Below the pieces are notes generated by a model. That model worked only from the letters and a program-made list of their open reading frames with translations. It did not search any database and had not been told where the DNA came from. Shown here piece by piece: positions 24,095-37,426 of a DNA stretch of 64,000 nt. Source of the DNA: Protea cynaroides (taxonomy: Eukaryota > Streptophyta > Magnoliopsida > Proteales > Proteaceae); NCBI GenBank assembly GCA_028583415.1, contig CM053269.1, forward strand, positions 71,578,412-71,642,411, read 5' to 3'. Each line of letters starts with the position of its first letter. Positions within the stretch are counted from its first letter, which is position 1. Made by a program: the position numbers and the translations under genes.

Positions 24095-27000
24095 TCCATT
24101 AAATTGGACGGGAATAATTACTTGATGTGGTCTCGTTCCTGCTTCCTCTCTATTGCTTCCCGTGGCTTTTCAAGATTTCTTACTGGTGATGCTAAGAGAC
24201 CTACCACAGATGACAATACCCTAAGAAAATGGAACACCGACAACTACCTTGTGATGTCATACCTCATCGGTGCCATGAATCCAAACATTGCTCGCGGATT
24301 TTTGTTACTAGATTCGGCGGCAAGCATATGGAAGGCAGCAAAGGACACGTATTTACAGGTAGGGAATGATGCTCAGGTATATGAGATTCAGAAAAAAATT
24401 CATGATACAAAACAAAAAGAACTTTCTTTATCTCAATACTATTCAGAACTACGTGGCATGTGGCAAGAAATGGATTATTATGAAGGATTCTCTGCTGCAT
24501 GTTCAACTGATGCCATGAAATTTGCAAACAGAGAAGACAAGTTTCTGGTTTATGTTTTTTTGGCTGGCCTAAATATGGAATTTGATCAAATCCGTGCTCA
24601 TGTTCTGAGTCGTGATCCTTTCCCTTCCTTAAAGCAAGTCTATGCCATGGTCCAGACTGAAGATAGCAGTCGGACAACCATGCTTCAACCGCTTCTACCA
24701 GATCGCTCCGCTTTATTCGCCGGTACGAGTTCCTCTACCATAGGTAATTCTGTCCATCATGGTTCAGACAAGGAACCAATTAAATGTGAGTTCTGTGGTA
24801 AAGAACGTCACACAAAAGAATATTGTTGGAAGCTTCATGGACGTTCTACAAATGGCAAAGGTCGGGGGGTGGGGTCGAGGTAACAAGTCTGCCCAGGCCC
24901 ATCAAACCGAGTCTGATAGCGTGCTCCTCTTGGTAATGACGAATTTATGAACCATCTACGCCGCCTTCTGCTTCAGAATGGCCCTTCAAAGTCAACTACT
25001 GCCCCCTCTTCCAACTTTGCCAAATCAGGTATTTCCCTTGGTAGTCCCTATGTATCCTCAACCTTTACACCGTAGATCATTAACTCCGGTGCCATTGATC
25101 ACTGGACTGGGTCTTCCCATTCTTTTGTTGATTATTTTCCTAGTTCTGGTAAAGATAAAGTGCGAGCTGCTAATGGCTCTCTTTTCACTATTACTGGGAA
25201 GGGTTCCATCAAATGCTCTCCTACCTTATCCCTTTCATCAGTTCTCCATGTGCCCAATTTTTTTACTAATCTTTTATCCATTAGTAGTCTGACGAGTGAT
25301 TCAAATTGTTAAGTCACCTTTTTCCTTCTCACTATGTGATTCAGGACTTGGTGATGGAGAAAACGATTAGTAGTGGTAAAGTGGTTGATGGTTTGTACCT
25401 GCTTACACCTGCATCTGAGTCCTCTGCTCTCAGCTCACAGGTACTGTCTTCCAAAATACAGTTGGCCTTTTTCCACATATGGCACCACTGGTTGGGTCAT
25501 CCCTCTATCAGAAATATGCTTAAATTTTTTTCCCCAGTTTTCCAAATTTTGTAATACAGACGAGTTCTTTTGTGATGCTTGCGTTTTTGCCAAGCAAACT
25601 CGATCTGTCTATCTAATTTTTAATAAATATAGTACAACTGCCTTTCATTTAATCCACTCTGATGTATGGGGTCCATCTCGACGTTCCTCAATTACTGGAT
25701 ACAAATGGTTTGTAATGTTTATTGATTGTAATACCCGGATCACCTGGATCTACTTGCTCCGCTAAAAGAGTGAAGTTTTTAGTTGTTTCCAACTATTTCA
25801 CTGGATGATCCAGACACAGTACACTGGGAAGATAGCAATTCTTCGGACTGATAATGGGACAGAGTATACAGATGGGGTCTTTCAACATTATCTGGCGGAA
25901 CATGAAATTCTTCATCAAACAAGTGGTGTTGATACTCCGGCACAAAACGGCATCGCTGAACGGAAAAACCGCCGCTTATTAGAGGTTGCTCGATCCTTGA
26001 TGTTTCAGATGCATGTACCCCCTTCATACTGGAGTGAGGCTGTCCTTACAGCTGCCTACCTGATCAACCGAATGCCTTCTCGTATACTTGACTAACGTTG
26101 TTCAATAGAGATGCTACTAGGTACATCCACGTTTATAGTTCCTCTTAAGGTTTTTGGTTGTGTATGCTTTGCCTGTAATCACCACCATCCTGGCAAATTG
26201 GATCCTCGGGGTCTCGATGCATTTTTGTGGGTTACTTCGCTACCCAAAAAAAGGGTACAGATGTTATCATCCTTCATTGCGCTAAATGTTTGCCTCTATG
26301 GATGTGGTATTCCATGAGTTTGAGGCCTTTTTTTTGGGGTCCCTTCACATCTTTAAGGGGAGTCTCCAACTATGATTGAACTAGTTAAAGTTGTTGAAGA
26401 TGTGCTTGGACCAAATGAAGACCTCCCAGTGCCCGCTGATACAGTTCCAAGTGACATCTCCAAAAGTTCGGATCCTCCGGCTGCTCCAGCACCGCCTCCT
26501 GTGAAAGTATACACTCGATCCTGGCCTCAACAGCAAGAAAAGACAGATACCACTACCACCAGTACACCACTCCAATCTGACACTCCTGATCTCGGTCCTA
26601 CATCGTCTGATGAGTCTGATTTCGGTAAGTCTGTTTCTGATCCTACTTTAGAATTGCCTATTGCTCTTAGAAAAGGTGTGAGATCCATCCGATTTCTAAT
26701 TTTGTGTCTTATGAGTCTCTATCTCCTCCCTTTCGTGCTTTTGTTACTTCCCTTGCTTTTGTTTCTACTCCATCCACCTGGTAGACAGCTCTGACTGATC
26801 CCAAATGTAAGGCAGCAATGTTGGAAGAAGTGCATGCTCTCGACACGAACAAAACTTGGAATCTTGTCACTCTTCCTTTGGGGAAGAGATCTGTAGGATG
26901 CAAATGGAATTTCACAGTGAAGCACAAAATGGATGGAACGGTTGATAGGTACAAAGCTCGATTAGTTGCAAAAGGTATACAAAAACCTTCGGGATCGACT

Positions 27001-28306
27001 ATCAGGAGACGTTTGCACCTGTAGCCAAGCTGAACACTGTTCGGGTCCTACTCTCATGTGCGATAAATCTTGGTTGGAATTTACATCAATTAGATGTAAA
27101 AAATTCCTTTTTACATGGAGAGATAAAAGAAGAAGTGTATATGGATGTTCCACCCGGTTTTGTTAGCCCTCAAACTACTAGTAAAGTATGCAAATTAAAA
27201 CGTGCTTTATATGGTCTCAAACAGTCTCCTTGGGCCTGGTTTGGATGGTTCCATAAAGCCATGATATCAGTGGGATACCAGCAAAGTATTGCTGACCACA
27301 CTCTATTATTAAAAAAAGGAGGGCCTTAATTACTGTCTTAATTGTGTATGTTGATGATATAGTGGTCACAGGAAATGACACCACTAAGATATCTCACTTA
27401 AAAACATATTTAGGCACTGAATTTGAGATTAAAGACTTGGGCTTGTTATGGCACTTTCTGGGAATTGAAGTTACCAGATCAACTCAAGGGATCTTCCTCT
27501 CTCAGCGAAAATACACCCTTGATTTACTATCCGACACTGGTCTGCTTGGATGTGCTTCTGTGGATACTCCCCTTGAGCCCAATGCTCAGCTGGAAAAGAA
27601 GGTTGGGAAACCAGTTGACAAAGGTGGATATCAACGATTGGTTGGCCTCCTAATTTATCTATCTCACAGACGACCAGATATTGCTTTTGTTGTCAGCATG
27701 GTGAGTCAATATATGCATGATCCCTACTCTAGTCATTTGGATGTTGTGTATTGGATCTTGCGCTACCTAAAATCAGCACTTGGTCGTGGTGTTCTTTTGG
27801 CTCCTCATCAACATATGGATCTTGAATGTGCAACTTATACTGATGCAGATTGGACCGGCTCTCTAGATGATAGACGCTCTACTTCTGGCTACTGTACCTT
27901 AGTATGAGGCAACCTTGTTACATGGAGAAGCAAGAAACAGTTCGTGGAGGCTCGATCAAGCACTGAAGCCGAGTTCCGAGCAATGGCTCATGGGATTTGT
28001 GAGCTCTTCTGGCTCAAAGGTCTTCTTTGAGATTTATGTGTTCCCATCAAGCTTCCTATGAAACTCTTCTGTGATAAACAAATCTGCCATCAACATTGTT
28101 CATAACCCTGTTTAACATGATCGTAGAAACACGTAGAGATCGATCGTCACTTCATCAAGGAAAAGCTTGAAGATGGTCTTGTTTGCATTCCCTTTGTCAA
28201 ATCTGAAGATCAACTTGCCGATGTTTTCACCAAAAGTCTTCCGGCTAAGACATTTCATCCTATTATGTCCAAGTTGGGAATGACTGATATCTATTCCCCA
28301 ACTTGA
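24095..28306 (+). pseudogene. Copia L gag-pol polyprotein, broken
   Basis: Gag begins near 24095 (KLDGNNYLMWSRS type; no clear ATG remains) and carries a zinc knuckle CEFCGKERHTKEYC at about 24788. The protease region is at about 25080-25130 and the integrase at 25460-26300 (HSDVWGPSR, DTPAQNGIAERKNR). The linker is at 26370-26700. Reverse transcriptase runs 26800-27500, with YKARLVAKG and VYVDDIVVTGND. RNase H ends GMTDIYSPT with the stop at 28304-28306. Multiple frameshifts and stops show it cannot make an intact polyprotein. Confidence 0.9.
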
Positions 28307-28313
28307 GGGGGAG

Positions 28314-28559
28314 TATTGTAATGTGCTGTAATGTCTTTTTGTCCAGATTCAGTGTTACTTAACATTTTCCAAGTTCAGTGTTACCAAACATTGTCCAGGT
28401 TCAGTGTTACCTAACATTGTCCAGGTTCAGTGTTATCTAACATTGTCCAGGTTTGATGTTTCCTATCATCTTACCTTCTCTACCATATTTGTACAAATTT
28501 CATATTATAAATAGATGAGACTTCTGTCTATTATAAACAAGTCAAACCATTATTCAACA
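28314..28559 (+). repeat. 3' LTR of copia L, expanded
   Basis: 246 bp, 78 bp longer than its partner. The extra length is additional copies of a unit of about 26 bp (TGTCCAGGTTCAGTGTTAC-like) between 28340 and 28450. Confidence 0.9.
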
Positions 28560-28564
28560 CAAAA

Positions 28565-28926
28565 AGATTATCTTCAGTGACCTAGGTTGTTGGGTTACTC
28601 AAAATGACGATTAATGACTATGTTACTACGGTGGAGTGTGGACTAATGTCATGTAGTTGAAGATTAACAGGACAAGTAAAAGGCCAAAAGTGACTTGTGT
28701 TTATGTATTGAGGAAAAGTTATGAGTGCTTGTGAGATAGTGGAAGATATGGGCTAGGTAGTGTGAATTTTGATCTTGTGTGTAAAAATTGGCGAGTTTTA
28801 TTTGGAAGACTCGATTTCGGGGCTATGTTTCCATCGCTTTGAATTTTCCCCCCATATTCACTTCATGAAGCTAGCTGTTATTTTAGTAAATATTTGGGAT
28901 TATGGAGTGTTGAAAGGCTGTGTTGT
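28565..28926 (+). other. Intron sequence, no feature seen
   Basis: Unique-looking intron DNA between copia L and the next LTR element. No coding or repeat signal was recognised. Confidence 0.5.
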
Positions 28927-29349
28927 TGTTAACCAACAACGGAAATAGAAGAGTATGGACCCATTCGTAGGCCCATTCCAAATGTGGCAGAAGGCATACC
29001 GACATATATTGACTCATTGGACATGTGGTAGTATTTCTTATCTTTTATCCTCTTTTACTCTCCTAATGTAATTGGAACTTCACCCTCTCTTGTGGAGTTC
29101 CGCTCCTTAATTAGAATAGAACTCTTTACTTTATTATAATATGGCTGCTTTTCTGTATCATTTAGTCATGAGAGTCTTTGTCACGTTGACATGTGAAATT
29201 TTTATTTACTTTCTAATTAGGACTCCTTATCTTGTAGAATCCTAGACTTATCACTTTACATCTTTTATTTTGTCTATAAATAGTGATTGCTAAGAGGAGA
29301 GGAATACACATCGATACTCTCCATCTTCTCTTATTTTAATTTTGTTAAA
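28927..29349 (+). repeat. Left LTR of the TRIM-like element
   Basis: Starts TGTTAACCAACA and ends TTGTTAAA (a mutated TTGTTACA). TATA-type box CTATAAATAG at about 29275. Confidence 0.87.
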
Positions 29350-29727
29350 TGATATCAGAGCAATCACTTAGGTTGCCATTTTAAGAGTTGTTTAAGGTTC
29401 TCTGTTAGGTGTGCAGCCACCACTATCACTGCTCCTTCTACTACTACTATTACTACTACTTGGTCTACAGTGACCTAGTAACTTATATTATACTGCTACT
29501 ACTACTTAGTTTGCAGTGACCTATACTGAGCTACTACTATTGCCACTGCTACTACTGCTACTGATGCATTTGCTGCTACTACTACTGCCTGCTTTACTTG
29601 GGAAGAACCTATGCTGCTTAGTGTTCATGAGTTGGTGTTATTACCTAAAGACGGTGTTGCGGTTCATATTTATTCTTATTATTTCAAGCTAAAGCATGTT
29701 CCAACTTGAGAGGTAGGGGAGGGAGGG

Positions 29728-30168
29728 TGTTAACCAACACAGAAATTGAAGAATATGGGCCTATTCGTAGGCCCATTTCAGATCCGTCAAAAGATAAGTG
29801 GTTGCTGGTTTGACCTAGTCAAACCAACATATATTGACCCATTGAACAGGTGGCAGAAGAGAATTAGTTTCTTATCTGTTATCCTCTTTTGCTTTCTTAA
29901 TGTAATTGGATCTACACCCTCTCTTGTGGAGTTCCCTTCTCCTTAATTAGAATATGAATGTTTTTCTTTATCCTTTGAGTCATGGGAATCTTTGTCATGT
30001 CGACATGAAAAACTTTTTTTTTTTTTTTTTTTTTTTAGGACTCCTTATCTTTTGGAGTCTTAGACCTATCACTTTACCCCTTTTATTTTGTCTATAAATA
30101 GTGACGGCTAAAAAAATATGAATACACATCAGTTCTCTCCATCTTCCTTTTATTTTCTATTTGTTACA
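29728..30168 (+). repeat. Right LTR of the TRIM-like element
   Basis: Starts TGTTAACCAACA and ends TTGTTACA, with the same TATA-type box at about 30093. It differs from the left copy mainly by a poly-T stretch (30015-30035) and a GGTTGCTGGTTTGACC segment. Confidence 0.87.
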
Positions 30169-30488
30169 GTGATTATATGAATGGATAGGGCAAGGTATTT
30201 ATGTGCTTGTTGAGTAGTGTGAAGCTGTTATAAACTTGTAATATGTTCTCCCCTATTTAAGGGATTGGATACATCTATTGGCATTTATTTTCCTTTCCTT
30301 ATGGGCAATAAGGCTGTTGCCTTCTTTGGGAACTCTTTATAGACTAAAGAGAATAGAAATAGGCACTGTGGGGCATTTGGCCACTCTGATTCTTCTTATT
30401 CATTTTATGTTCTCTTATTTGTGCAGAGCACAGTTTTTCTTTTCCAGCTGAATGTAGTTATTTGAATAAGAACATCATAGTTCTTATC

Positions 30489-30527
<39 letters not shown>

Positions 30528-30652
30528 GTTCCACTCCCGCTCTTTGATGGTGTTCTTACTTAGCTCTACGAAGGGCTTACATGTATCAACCTCCCATGAA
30601 TGCAGCGTATGGCTGAAAACAAGATTGAAGAACTCATATGGGTATGAGGTTT
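30169..30652 (+). other. Intron sequence with a (CT)n repeat
   Basis: Non-coding. A CT microsatellite lies at about 30494-30522. Nothing else is recognised. Confidence 0.55.
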
Positions 30653-31011
30653 TGTACTGTCATGACCCAAACCTGTACAAGGCAAGAGTGCAACCCTCGT
30701 GGGCACTGGTCTAACGATCGGTCAAAATAATTTAAAAATTTATCATTAAATTTCAACTTATCACAAATCACACCAAGTCAAATCCATAACTAAAGTAAAG
30801 ACATGTCCAAAAACCTACTGGTGGCAGTCTGATGTCTCTAATATTTAAAAAACAAAGTACTTGCCCCTGAAACTAAATTTAAAACCCTATACAATCATTC
30901 TAATAAAATAAAACAAGCTATGCTAAGCTGAGGAATAATCCGACACCGCCTCTACGCTCCCTCCTGTTCTTCGACGACCTCCTCATCATCTGAGATAATC
31001 ACGTTAAGGGG

Positions 31012-34000
31012 CAAGGTTTAAAATCTCGGGTTTCAGAGGAGTCTCGGCCTCCTCCGAAACCGAGATCTCGGCGAGAGACAGTGCATTTTGTCCGAGACAG
31101 CTTAAAAAGGCTGTCTCGGTGGCCAATGCATTTTTTAGGTCTCCAACTTCAGGGGAACCTCATTTTTGCATACATAAACACATTTAGAGTATAAAATTGT
31201 AAAAATAATGACCATTTGGGGTTGTTTGGGTTTACACCCATGTTTTGACAGTCAACGCTGAAGTCTGTTGTAAATTTAGGTTAATATTAGCTATTATATT
31301 CAATCAAATATGGCAAATGAGACAATAACATAATGCATTTGGGGAAAGAGAAACAAAATAACACTTCATTATAAATCATTACATCATAGTTCAAATATTC
31401 AACATTGAATGATCCCATACTCCCCCTGTGCCCATAGTCCACAATTCCACAATCCTTATACAGATACAATGTCTAGTAATACGTAGAGTGTCGTGGATGA
31501 TCCATCCTACTATCATCATACATCTGGGAAAGTTGTCGACGCAAATTGTCTTCCAATTGAGCAACATAATCTTCCCATGACATTCTTGATGCAAAGTAGT
31601 TCTGGTAGTCTTGCACATGATTCATAAATATAACATCAGTAGCTGTCCGAAGGATACCTATTTTTGGGAAGAATGGAAAAACTTCTGAAGTAGTACTCTG
31701 GTGCGTAGACTATTGTGGAAGTACTGATGGAACAGAATAGAAGTTGGTTGATCCAATCTGACTCCGTGTCTGTGCTCCTGCATTTGAACCATCGTCGAAG
31801 GAAGAACCATATGTAGTCGCAGTGGGATAGGGGACGAAGTTGATATCAACATAATCATTTGAGGTGTATGCTGAACCAGTGTTGTATCCAGGAAAATTCC
31901 ACTGCACCTGTCCACTGCAGTAACTACTATTCTCCTTCACACTCAATCCTCGTAAGCCAGAAGACAGGCTATCAACGTCGACGTCCATCGTGCTACTGCA
32001 ATCAGCATCTTCATCATGTTGAGAATGAGAATGATGGCGAGGCCTACGCGAATACGAAGTTGGTCTACGTGATGAGGATGGTGCACGTGCACCAAGGTCA
32101 TCATCCTGTGTTGCATGAGTGTGCTGGCTCTCCCCAGTGTATATAACAGGTGATGCTCGTGGCTCTGGATCAGCCCCAATATTGACAATAGTGGCTCGAC
32201 CCCCACCCCCATGATCACTACCACTAGCTCTACTACCACTCCAACTCCACTCAGGATCTTCTGTATTAGTGCCAGCAGGAGGGTCAAATGGCACGGGTGA
32301 CCGTGTATGGACTCGACTTTCTTCCGAGGCTAAAAACTCGTCGACATCAGTATCCAAATGGCTGGCCAAAAGGGAGTCAGGCATCCCCCCGGGCTCGTCT
32401 ATCACAGGTACTCCCCTGTCCCGCACCCACTCTACTAATGGATCCTCCTTATCATGGAACATGTCTTTCACCCTCAGCCTCATGTTGTAATGCACAAAGA
32501 CCAAATCATTTAGCCGTTGGGAGCCAAGTCGATTCCGCCTCTTTGAATGAATGAGGTTGAAAGTACTCGGTTTCGCTCACGGCCCCACGCCAGAGCATGT
32601 CCGAGCTAACACTCTACTTGCTATCTTCTTTGAGCAGGTGCATCTTTACCATACAACACCCACCATTCAGCTGCATAAGAACAATAACATATTTTAATTT
32701 CGTATGTCATTTAAACGTAATACATAAAACATAAGATAATTTAATTTCGTTTGTCATTTAAACATAATACATACACGGATCACTTTTGTCACGTCCGACC
32801 CTTTGCGAAGGGAAACCCAAAACTCCCACGGGCTTCCCGAAGGTTTTAATCTACACACAATCGAAAACTTGTAAATATTTGCAATTACAATATATAGTTT
32901 TGCCGTACTAGCAATAGCAGTAACCAGTACAATTAGTGTCACGGCGATCATATTTCCGATAGGTGAAGCACACAACTCACCTCTAGGTTTGCCAATGCCC
33001 GTGGCTGGGGATCTGGTTCCAACTTTGCAACCACTAGCTTCACCGCCTTAATGAGTTCTGCGTTCGTCCCAAGTACATGCATATATCGGTACTTGGGGTT
33101 CAAATAGTATGCTGAAATATTTGACGGTGGACACATGGTTAAAGCAAATAAAAATTATATTGGTACATAAGTAACACTAAAGTAAATACATCATCAAATT
33201 TACTCACCGACCTTATGCAATGGATGCATGAGTTGGCTCTCCCATCGGTCATTGATGATCTTTATATAATTCTTGTAGCCACGTGGTATCAAAGCTTTAA
33301 CACGTACTTTCAATGCGTCCACAAAGAGCATAAAGAAATGGCATGGTAGGTTTTCGCTCGGGATCTACCATTTTCAACACCGTATTACGAGGATGCAACA
33401 CTCGACTACCACCTTCACATTGCCAAAATTCGTCCGGCGATGGTACTGCGTGCTTCCACTCCCGGGGGGGGTTCTTGATTGTCTCCACGAAAACCAATCC
33501 TCAGATGCAAACATCGATCTGAGTCCGTCCATCTTCGCCTCAAAGCTCTTCAATGCTATGAAGTTCGTAGCGAATCTGGTGATGCCTGGTCTGACCAAGT
33601 CCCCTCCACATCTCTCCCTAAGCATGTTCAAGGAATAACCATGGTTGTAGATGAAAGTGGTTACTTGTCTTGCTTGCTCAACCACTCTCTTGACTTTACT
33701 TATCTTGTCCATGTCCTTCAACATCAAATCAATACAATGGGCAGCACATGGAGTCCAGAAGAGATTGTAGTCGGGATTGTTCATTAACATCTCCCCTGCC
33801 TTCTTAAAATTGCTGCCGTTGTCCGTCACAATCCCGGACAACATTCTGAGCTCCCACCTCAACCACCACCTCTTGCAACAGCCCATAAATATAATCTGCA
33901 TCTTTTACTTCAGCTGATGCATCAACAGACCTAAGGAACACCGTCCTCCCATTACAGTAAACCATGAAGTTGATGATGGACTTTCTGGTAGGACCAGTCC

Positions 34001-35776
34001 AACCATCACACATAATAGTTACTCCTAAATCTTTCCAATTCTTCTTCTGGCCTAGAATCCAGTCTTGTAATTCCTTCTTATGTTGAGGCAAATAATGAGT
34101 CATTAACTCATATTGGTTTGGCCCTCTAACCCCTATACCTGCCTCAGCAATTGCGTTCAACATGCTCTGAAAAAAGGGCATGTAGTGGCGTTTGCTAGGA
34201 TGCCATGATAAAACGACCACTTAGAGTAAGAATACCCTACTGACTCCCTATTCTTTCCCCCAAACATTGCCTTTATTTTTTTTTGCTTACTACCTTGCTT
34301 CGTAAAGACTGCGGGATCTTGCTGTAGAACTTGAACATAATCATCCCGTCCCCGTGGCTGAGGAACAGGTTCTTCCCTTCTACTTCGTGATCTAGAAAAC
34401 CAAGAACCAATCCCTTTGCTCCGTCTCTGTGGCTCAGGCTCAGCAAATCCACTACCACTGCCACCTGCTCCAGATGTACCTGCTCCTGTCCGTCTCCTCT
34501 CTGCATTTGATCTAAGGGTTTCTCTACTAGCCATTGCCGCATGACGCATCTGTCTTGCCTCTGCCTCTGTCATCTCTTCTACATCCCATCCCTTAGCCTC
34601 ATGTTCCTCACTGGATTCTGGTACAGTGTCTCGAATTGCCTCCTCAAATTGTTGTTTTTCTCTTTCCATTGCTGCCCTCCTCTGCCTCCCTCCCCTCAAA
34701 TGTTCACCTATGGCCCTGGATATCTCCACAGGACACTGCGGGCATTTGGAAACATCTTTGCCAGACTGAAGCTTCTTCCCACAAAAATTACACTGGGTCT
34801 TCTTCCTATCACCCTAAAGTGTAGTCGCATACTGCCATGCAGGGTCAGTTCGGGAACCGGCACCGTCGCCCCCATTGCCTGCCCCAGAACTTGGTCTCGA
34901 CATAATTTCTAAGCACTGTTTCATAGAAAACACAAACTTCAATAACCTTACAAACTTGAACACAGCAGAAATTACATTTTAAAATTTTTCTCATATTTTA
35001 AATGCGATCAGAACATTTTTCCTTATTTTTCCCGATTTTATAGCATTTTTAATCAATTTTAAATTAATTTTTAATTGCTGAAAATTATTTTTTTAATATA
35101 AATAATTTAAAAAAAAAAACATACAACAACCGAAATCGAAATCTGAAATCGTAGGATAGTAGATCGGCTAACGGTGATTAACATATAAATAGGTCATCAT
35201 CATCAAATGAGTAATAATAATAATTATTTTAAATTTTAATTGCTGGAAATTCATTTTTAAATGCAAATAATTGAAAAAAATACCTACAACAATCAAAATG
35301 GAAATCTGAAACTGTGAGCTTGTAGATCGGGCTCACGTAACTAACATATAAAAATTTCATCACATTTTAGAAAAAAAAAAATTTCCCCATTTGTAGTCTC
35401 ATGTAAAAATCTCATTTTTCGGCAAGAAACTTACCTTCAACAGTTGATATAAAGCTCTTACAGCAATCCCCGCAGTCCGAAGCACCACTCGGAGCAATTT
35501 AGAAGTCCAAACAAAAAAAAAAATGGGGAAGAAATGAAGAAAAATTGAAAAACTAAAGAAGAAAGCAGAAGGGGAAGTCTCGGTCGAGTTCTCGACCGAG
35601 AACAGACCCTTCTGTCTGTTTATAAAGGGAAAAAAAGAAGCAAAAAGTAATATCTCGCGAGATCTCGGCGAGAACATGTAACTGCCGAGACGAAAATGGT
35701 TATCGCCCCTATTTTCGTCTCGGCTAGTATCGAAACCACCGAAAATGGCGAGATCTCGCCGTGATTTTAATCCATG
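31012..35776 (-). mobile_element. hAT element E, candidate autonomous member of the family
   Basis: 4,765 bp bounded by CAAGGTTTAAAATC and GATTTTAATCCATG, with a perfect 8-bp target duplication TTAAGGGG (31004-31011 and 35777-35784). Both ends carry GAGATCTCGGCGAG-type words and inverted partners. It encodes a decayed hAT transposase on the minus strand. Its terminal 400-450 bp on each side are what make up the short elements F and, with changes, D and G. Confidence 0.93.
31710..34903 (-). pseudogene. hAT transposase with BED-type finger and DUF659 domain, decayed
   Basis: On the minus strand a likely start at 34903 (MSRPSSGAGN) leads to a BED-like finger (CNFCGKKLQSG). An in-frame TAG at 34814-34816 lies between them. 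A charged Ser/Arg-rich region follows (34157-34729). Then comes the DUF659/catalytic part: MCDGWTGPTRKSIINF (about 34000), IVTDNGSNFKKAG (about 33820) and WTPCAAHCIDLML (about 33740). The C-terminal dimerisation region near 32470-32560 includes SKRRNRL-like and RLNDLVFVHYNMRL. An Asp/Ser-rich tail ends at 31710. Frameshifts near 34205, 33830 and 32520, together with possible introns, break the frame. The family cuts and pastes hAT elements with 8-bp target duplications. Whether an intact copy exists elsewhere cannot be seen here. Confidence 0.88.
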
Positions 35777-37383
35777 TTAAGGGGTGAGCTCAACAGCTCA
35801 GCAAGAATGAAAATACAACAGAAATATATCATCACAATGATCACTAATACTTCAATTAAATCACCTGAGAAGATAAAACTTATTTACTTGCAAAACATTT
35901 TAATTGTTACTTTTGGCCAATACATAAGAATAACCAATCAACATTTTAAAGGTCATCTACAGCCCATTTTCATATTTATTTATGGTCATCCGTCCATGAC
36001 CTTTTCTCACTCATCCGCCGGCATCACAGATCTGACCTAGGCAGCACCCCACCCATAGAGTCTATTTCCCTCTACGAGACACAATGTAATTGATTACCCT
36101 CACTTCACATTTTCCTAACTTCACATTTTCTACATCATTCCTTTATCCGGAGTGTGACAAAACACAATTTTAAAATACTCTTAAAGCATAAGCAACAAAA
36201 GATGACAAAACTTCCAATCACATATCACATTTAACATCATAAACATACCATTCACATATCATGAACAAAATAACAATAAATAAACATTGACACCAAAGCA
36301 TAAAATTAAAGCATCAGGGTCACTCTAATGGTGCACTCCTGTAGTATTTCCACTACCTCTTCCTCGCTCCCAAATTGTTCGATGCTTCAATACCAGGTAG
36401 TACCGACCCTACTTATATTATCAAGTATACAAATTAATTTTTGAATCAATACTTTGATTACCCCTCTTAAAACTCGCATCTTCTCTTTTTAGTTTCTTTA
36501 ATTACCAAATTGGTTCTTAGGATCTGGACTGATCTAATATGATCTAATTCTGACGCATTTCGCATCGGTATAATTTTGACTGAAATACACATATAAGCTG
36601 ATACAAATCTGACCTGTAATATGACATGAAACGGGTATGGAATCAATCCTTAAAACTGACCCATAATGTGGACTGAATATAAAACATACTAGTATAATAC
36701 TAGTCATGCAATCAGGTAGAAATCCACTTTGGTGACTGACATGAAATCTGATATAGTATACATAACATAAAGAACGGAACTCGATAGGACTGTATATACA
36801 ATCTGGATTACATATCAAAATTTAACATAATCTGATATACGACACTGATATGCAAATCTGATTCTAAGATTAAACCTTAATAAGAACTAAAGACTAATCT
36901 ATTAACTAAGATTTATACTGGGATTTAAAACATTAATCAAAGGCTGAAAACTTGATTACGGAAACCAGATTTCTTCTGTAAAGAAAGCTCAAGAACATAT
37001 GAAAATCTGGTATAAATTTGGTTTGGTTTCGATATAAAGAACTGATATTAAACTTAAGATCTGCTATGTATAATCTGTATATCGACTGCATAAAGGAATT
37101 TAGGCTGAAATAACAATACATGGACTGGTATATAAACGTGGTATATAAACTGATGTATAATTTTGGTATATATAAATCTGGACTGACTTATGTAAATCGG
37201 AATGGATAAGTAAGATTATGGACTGGTTATAGTAATGGACTGTGTACAAAATCTGAAACGGTGATAATAATGGACTGTATGCAAAAACTGTTCATAGAGC
37301 TTGGACTGTACAGATTTGAACTATATGAATATATGCTGAACTGAGATGAAAGAAAAAGAAAAACTCACCTAAGAAAGATGTTA

Positions 37384-37394
37384 TTGATCCTTAT

Positions 37395-37426
<32 letters not shown>

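Larger units (their letters stand above)
23611..28559 (+). mobile_element. Ty1/copia retrotransposon L
   Basis: Complete but decayed plus-strand copia element. The 5' LTR is 23611-23778 and the 3' LTR 28314-28559, with target duplication CAAAA (23606-23610 and 28560-28564). The primer-binding site TGGTATCAGAGC is at 23779-23790, and the purine tract GAGGGGGAG at 28305-28313. No other element is nested in it. Confidence 0.93.
28927..30168 (+). mobile_element. Small non-autonomous LTR retrotransposon (TRIM-like)
   Basis: Two direct repeats of 423-441 bp enclose only 378 bp. The interior begins with a primer-binding-site-like TGATATCAGAGC (29350-29361) and ends with a purine tract, GAGGTAGGGGAGGGAGGG (29710-29727). 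There is no open frame, so it must depend on an autonomous relative. The middle is rich in CTACTACTA triplets. The flanking 5-mers GTTGT and GTGAT do not match, so no clear target duplication remains. It is larger than classical TRIMs, hence TRIM-like. Confidence 0.85.

Noticed and set aside
28927..30168. Perfect target duplication for the TRIM-like element
   Set aside because: The flanking 5-mers GTTGT and GTGAT do not match, so no duplication is claimed.
31710..32504. Long minus-strand open frame of 264 codons as a host gene
   Set aside because: It lies inside the 8-bp-duplication-bounded hAT element E and begins with the end of the hAT dimerisation region (RLNDLVFVHYNMRL), so it is the C-terminal part of the decayed transposase.
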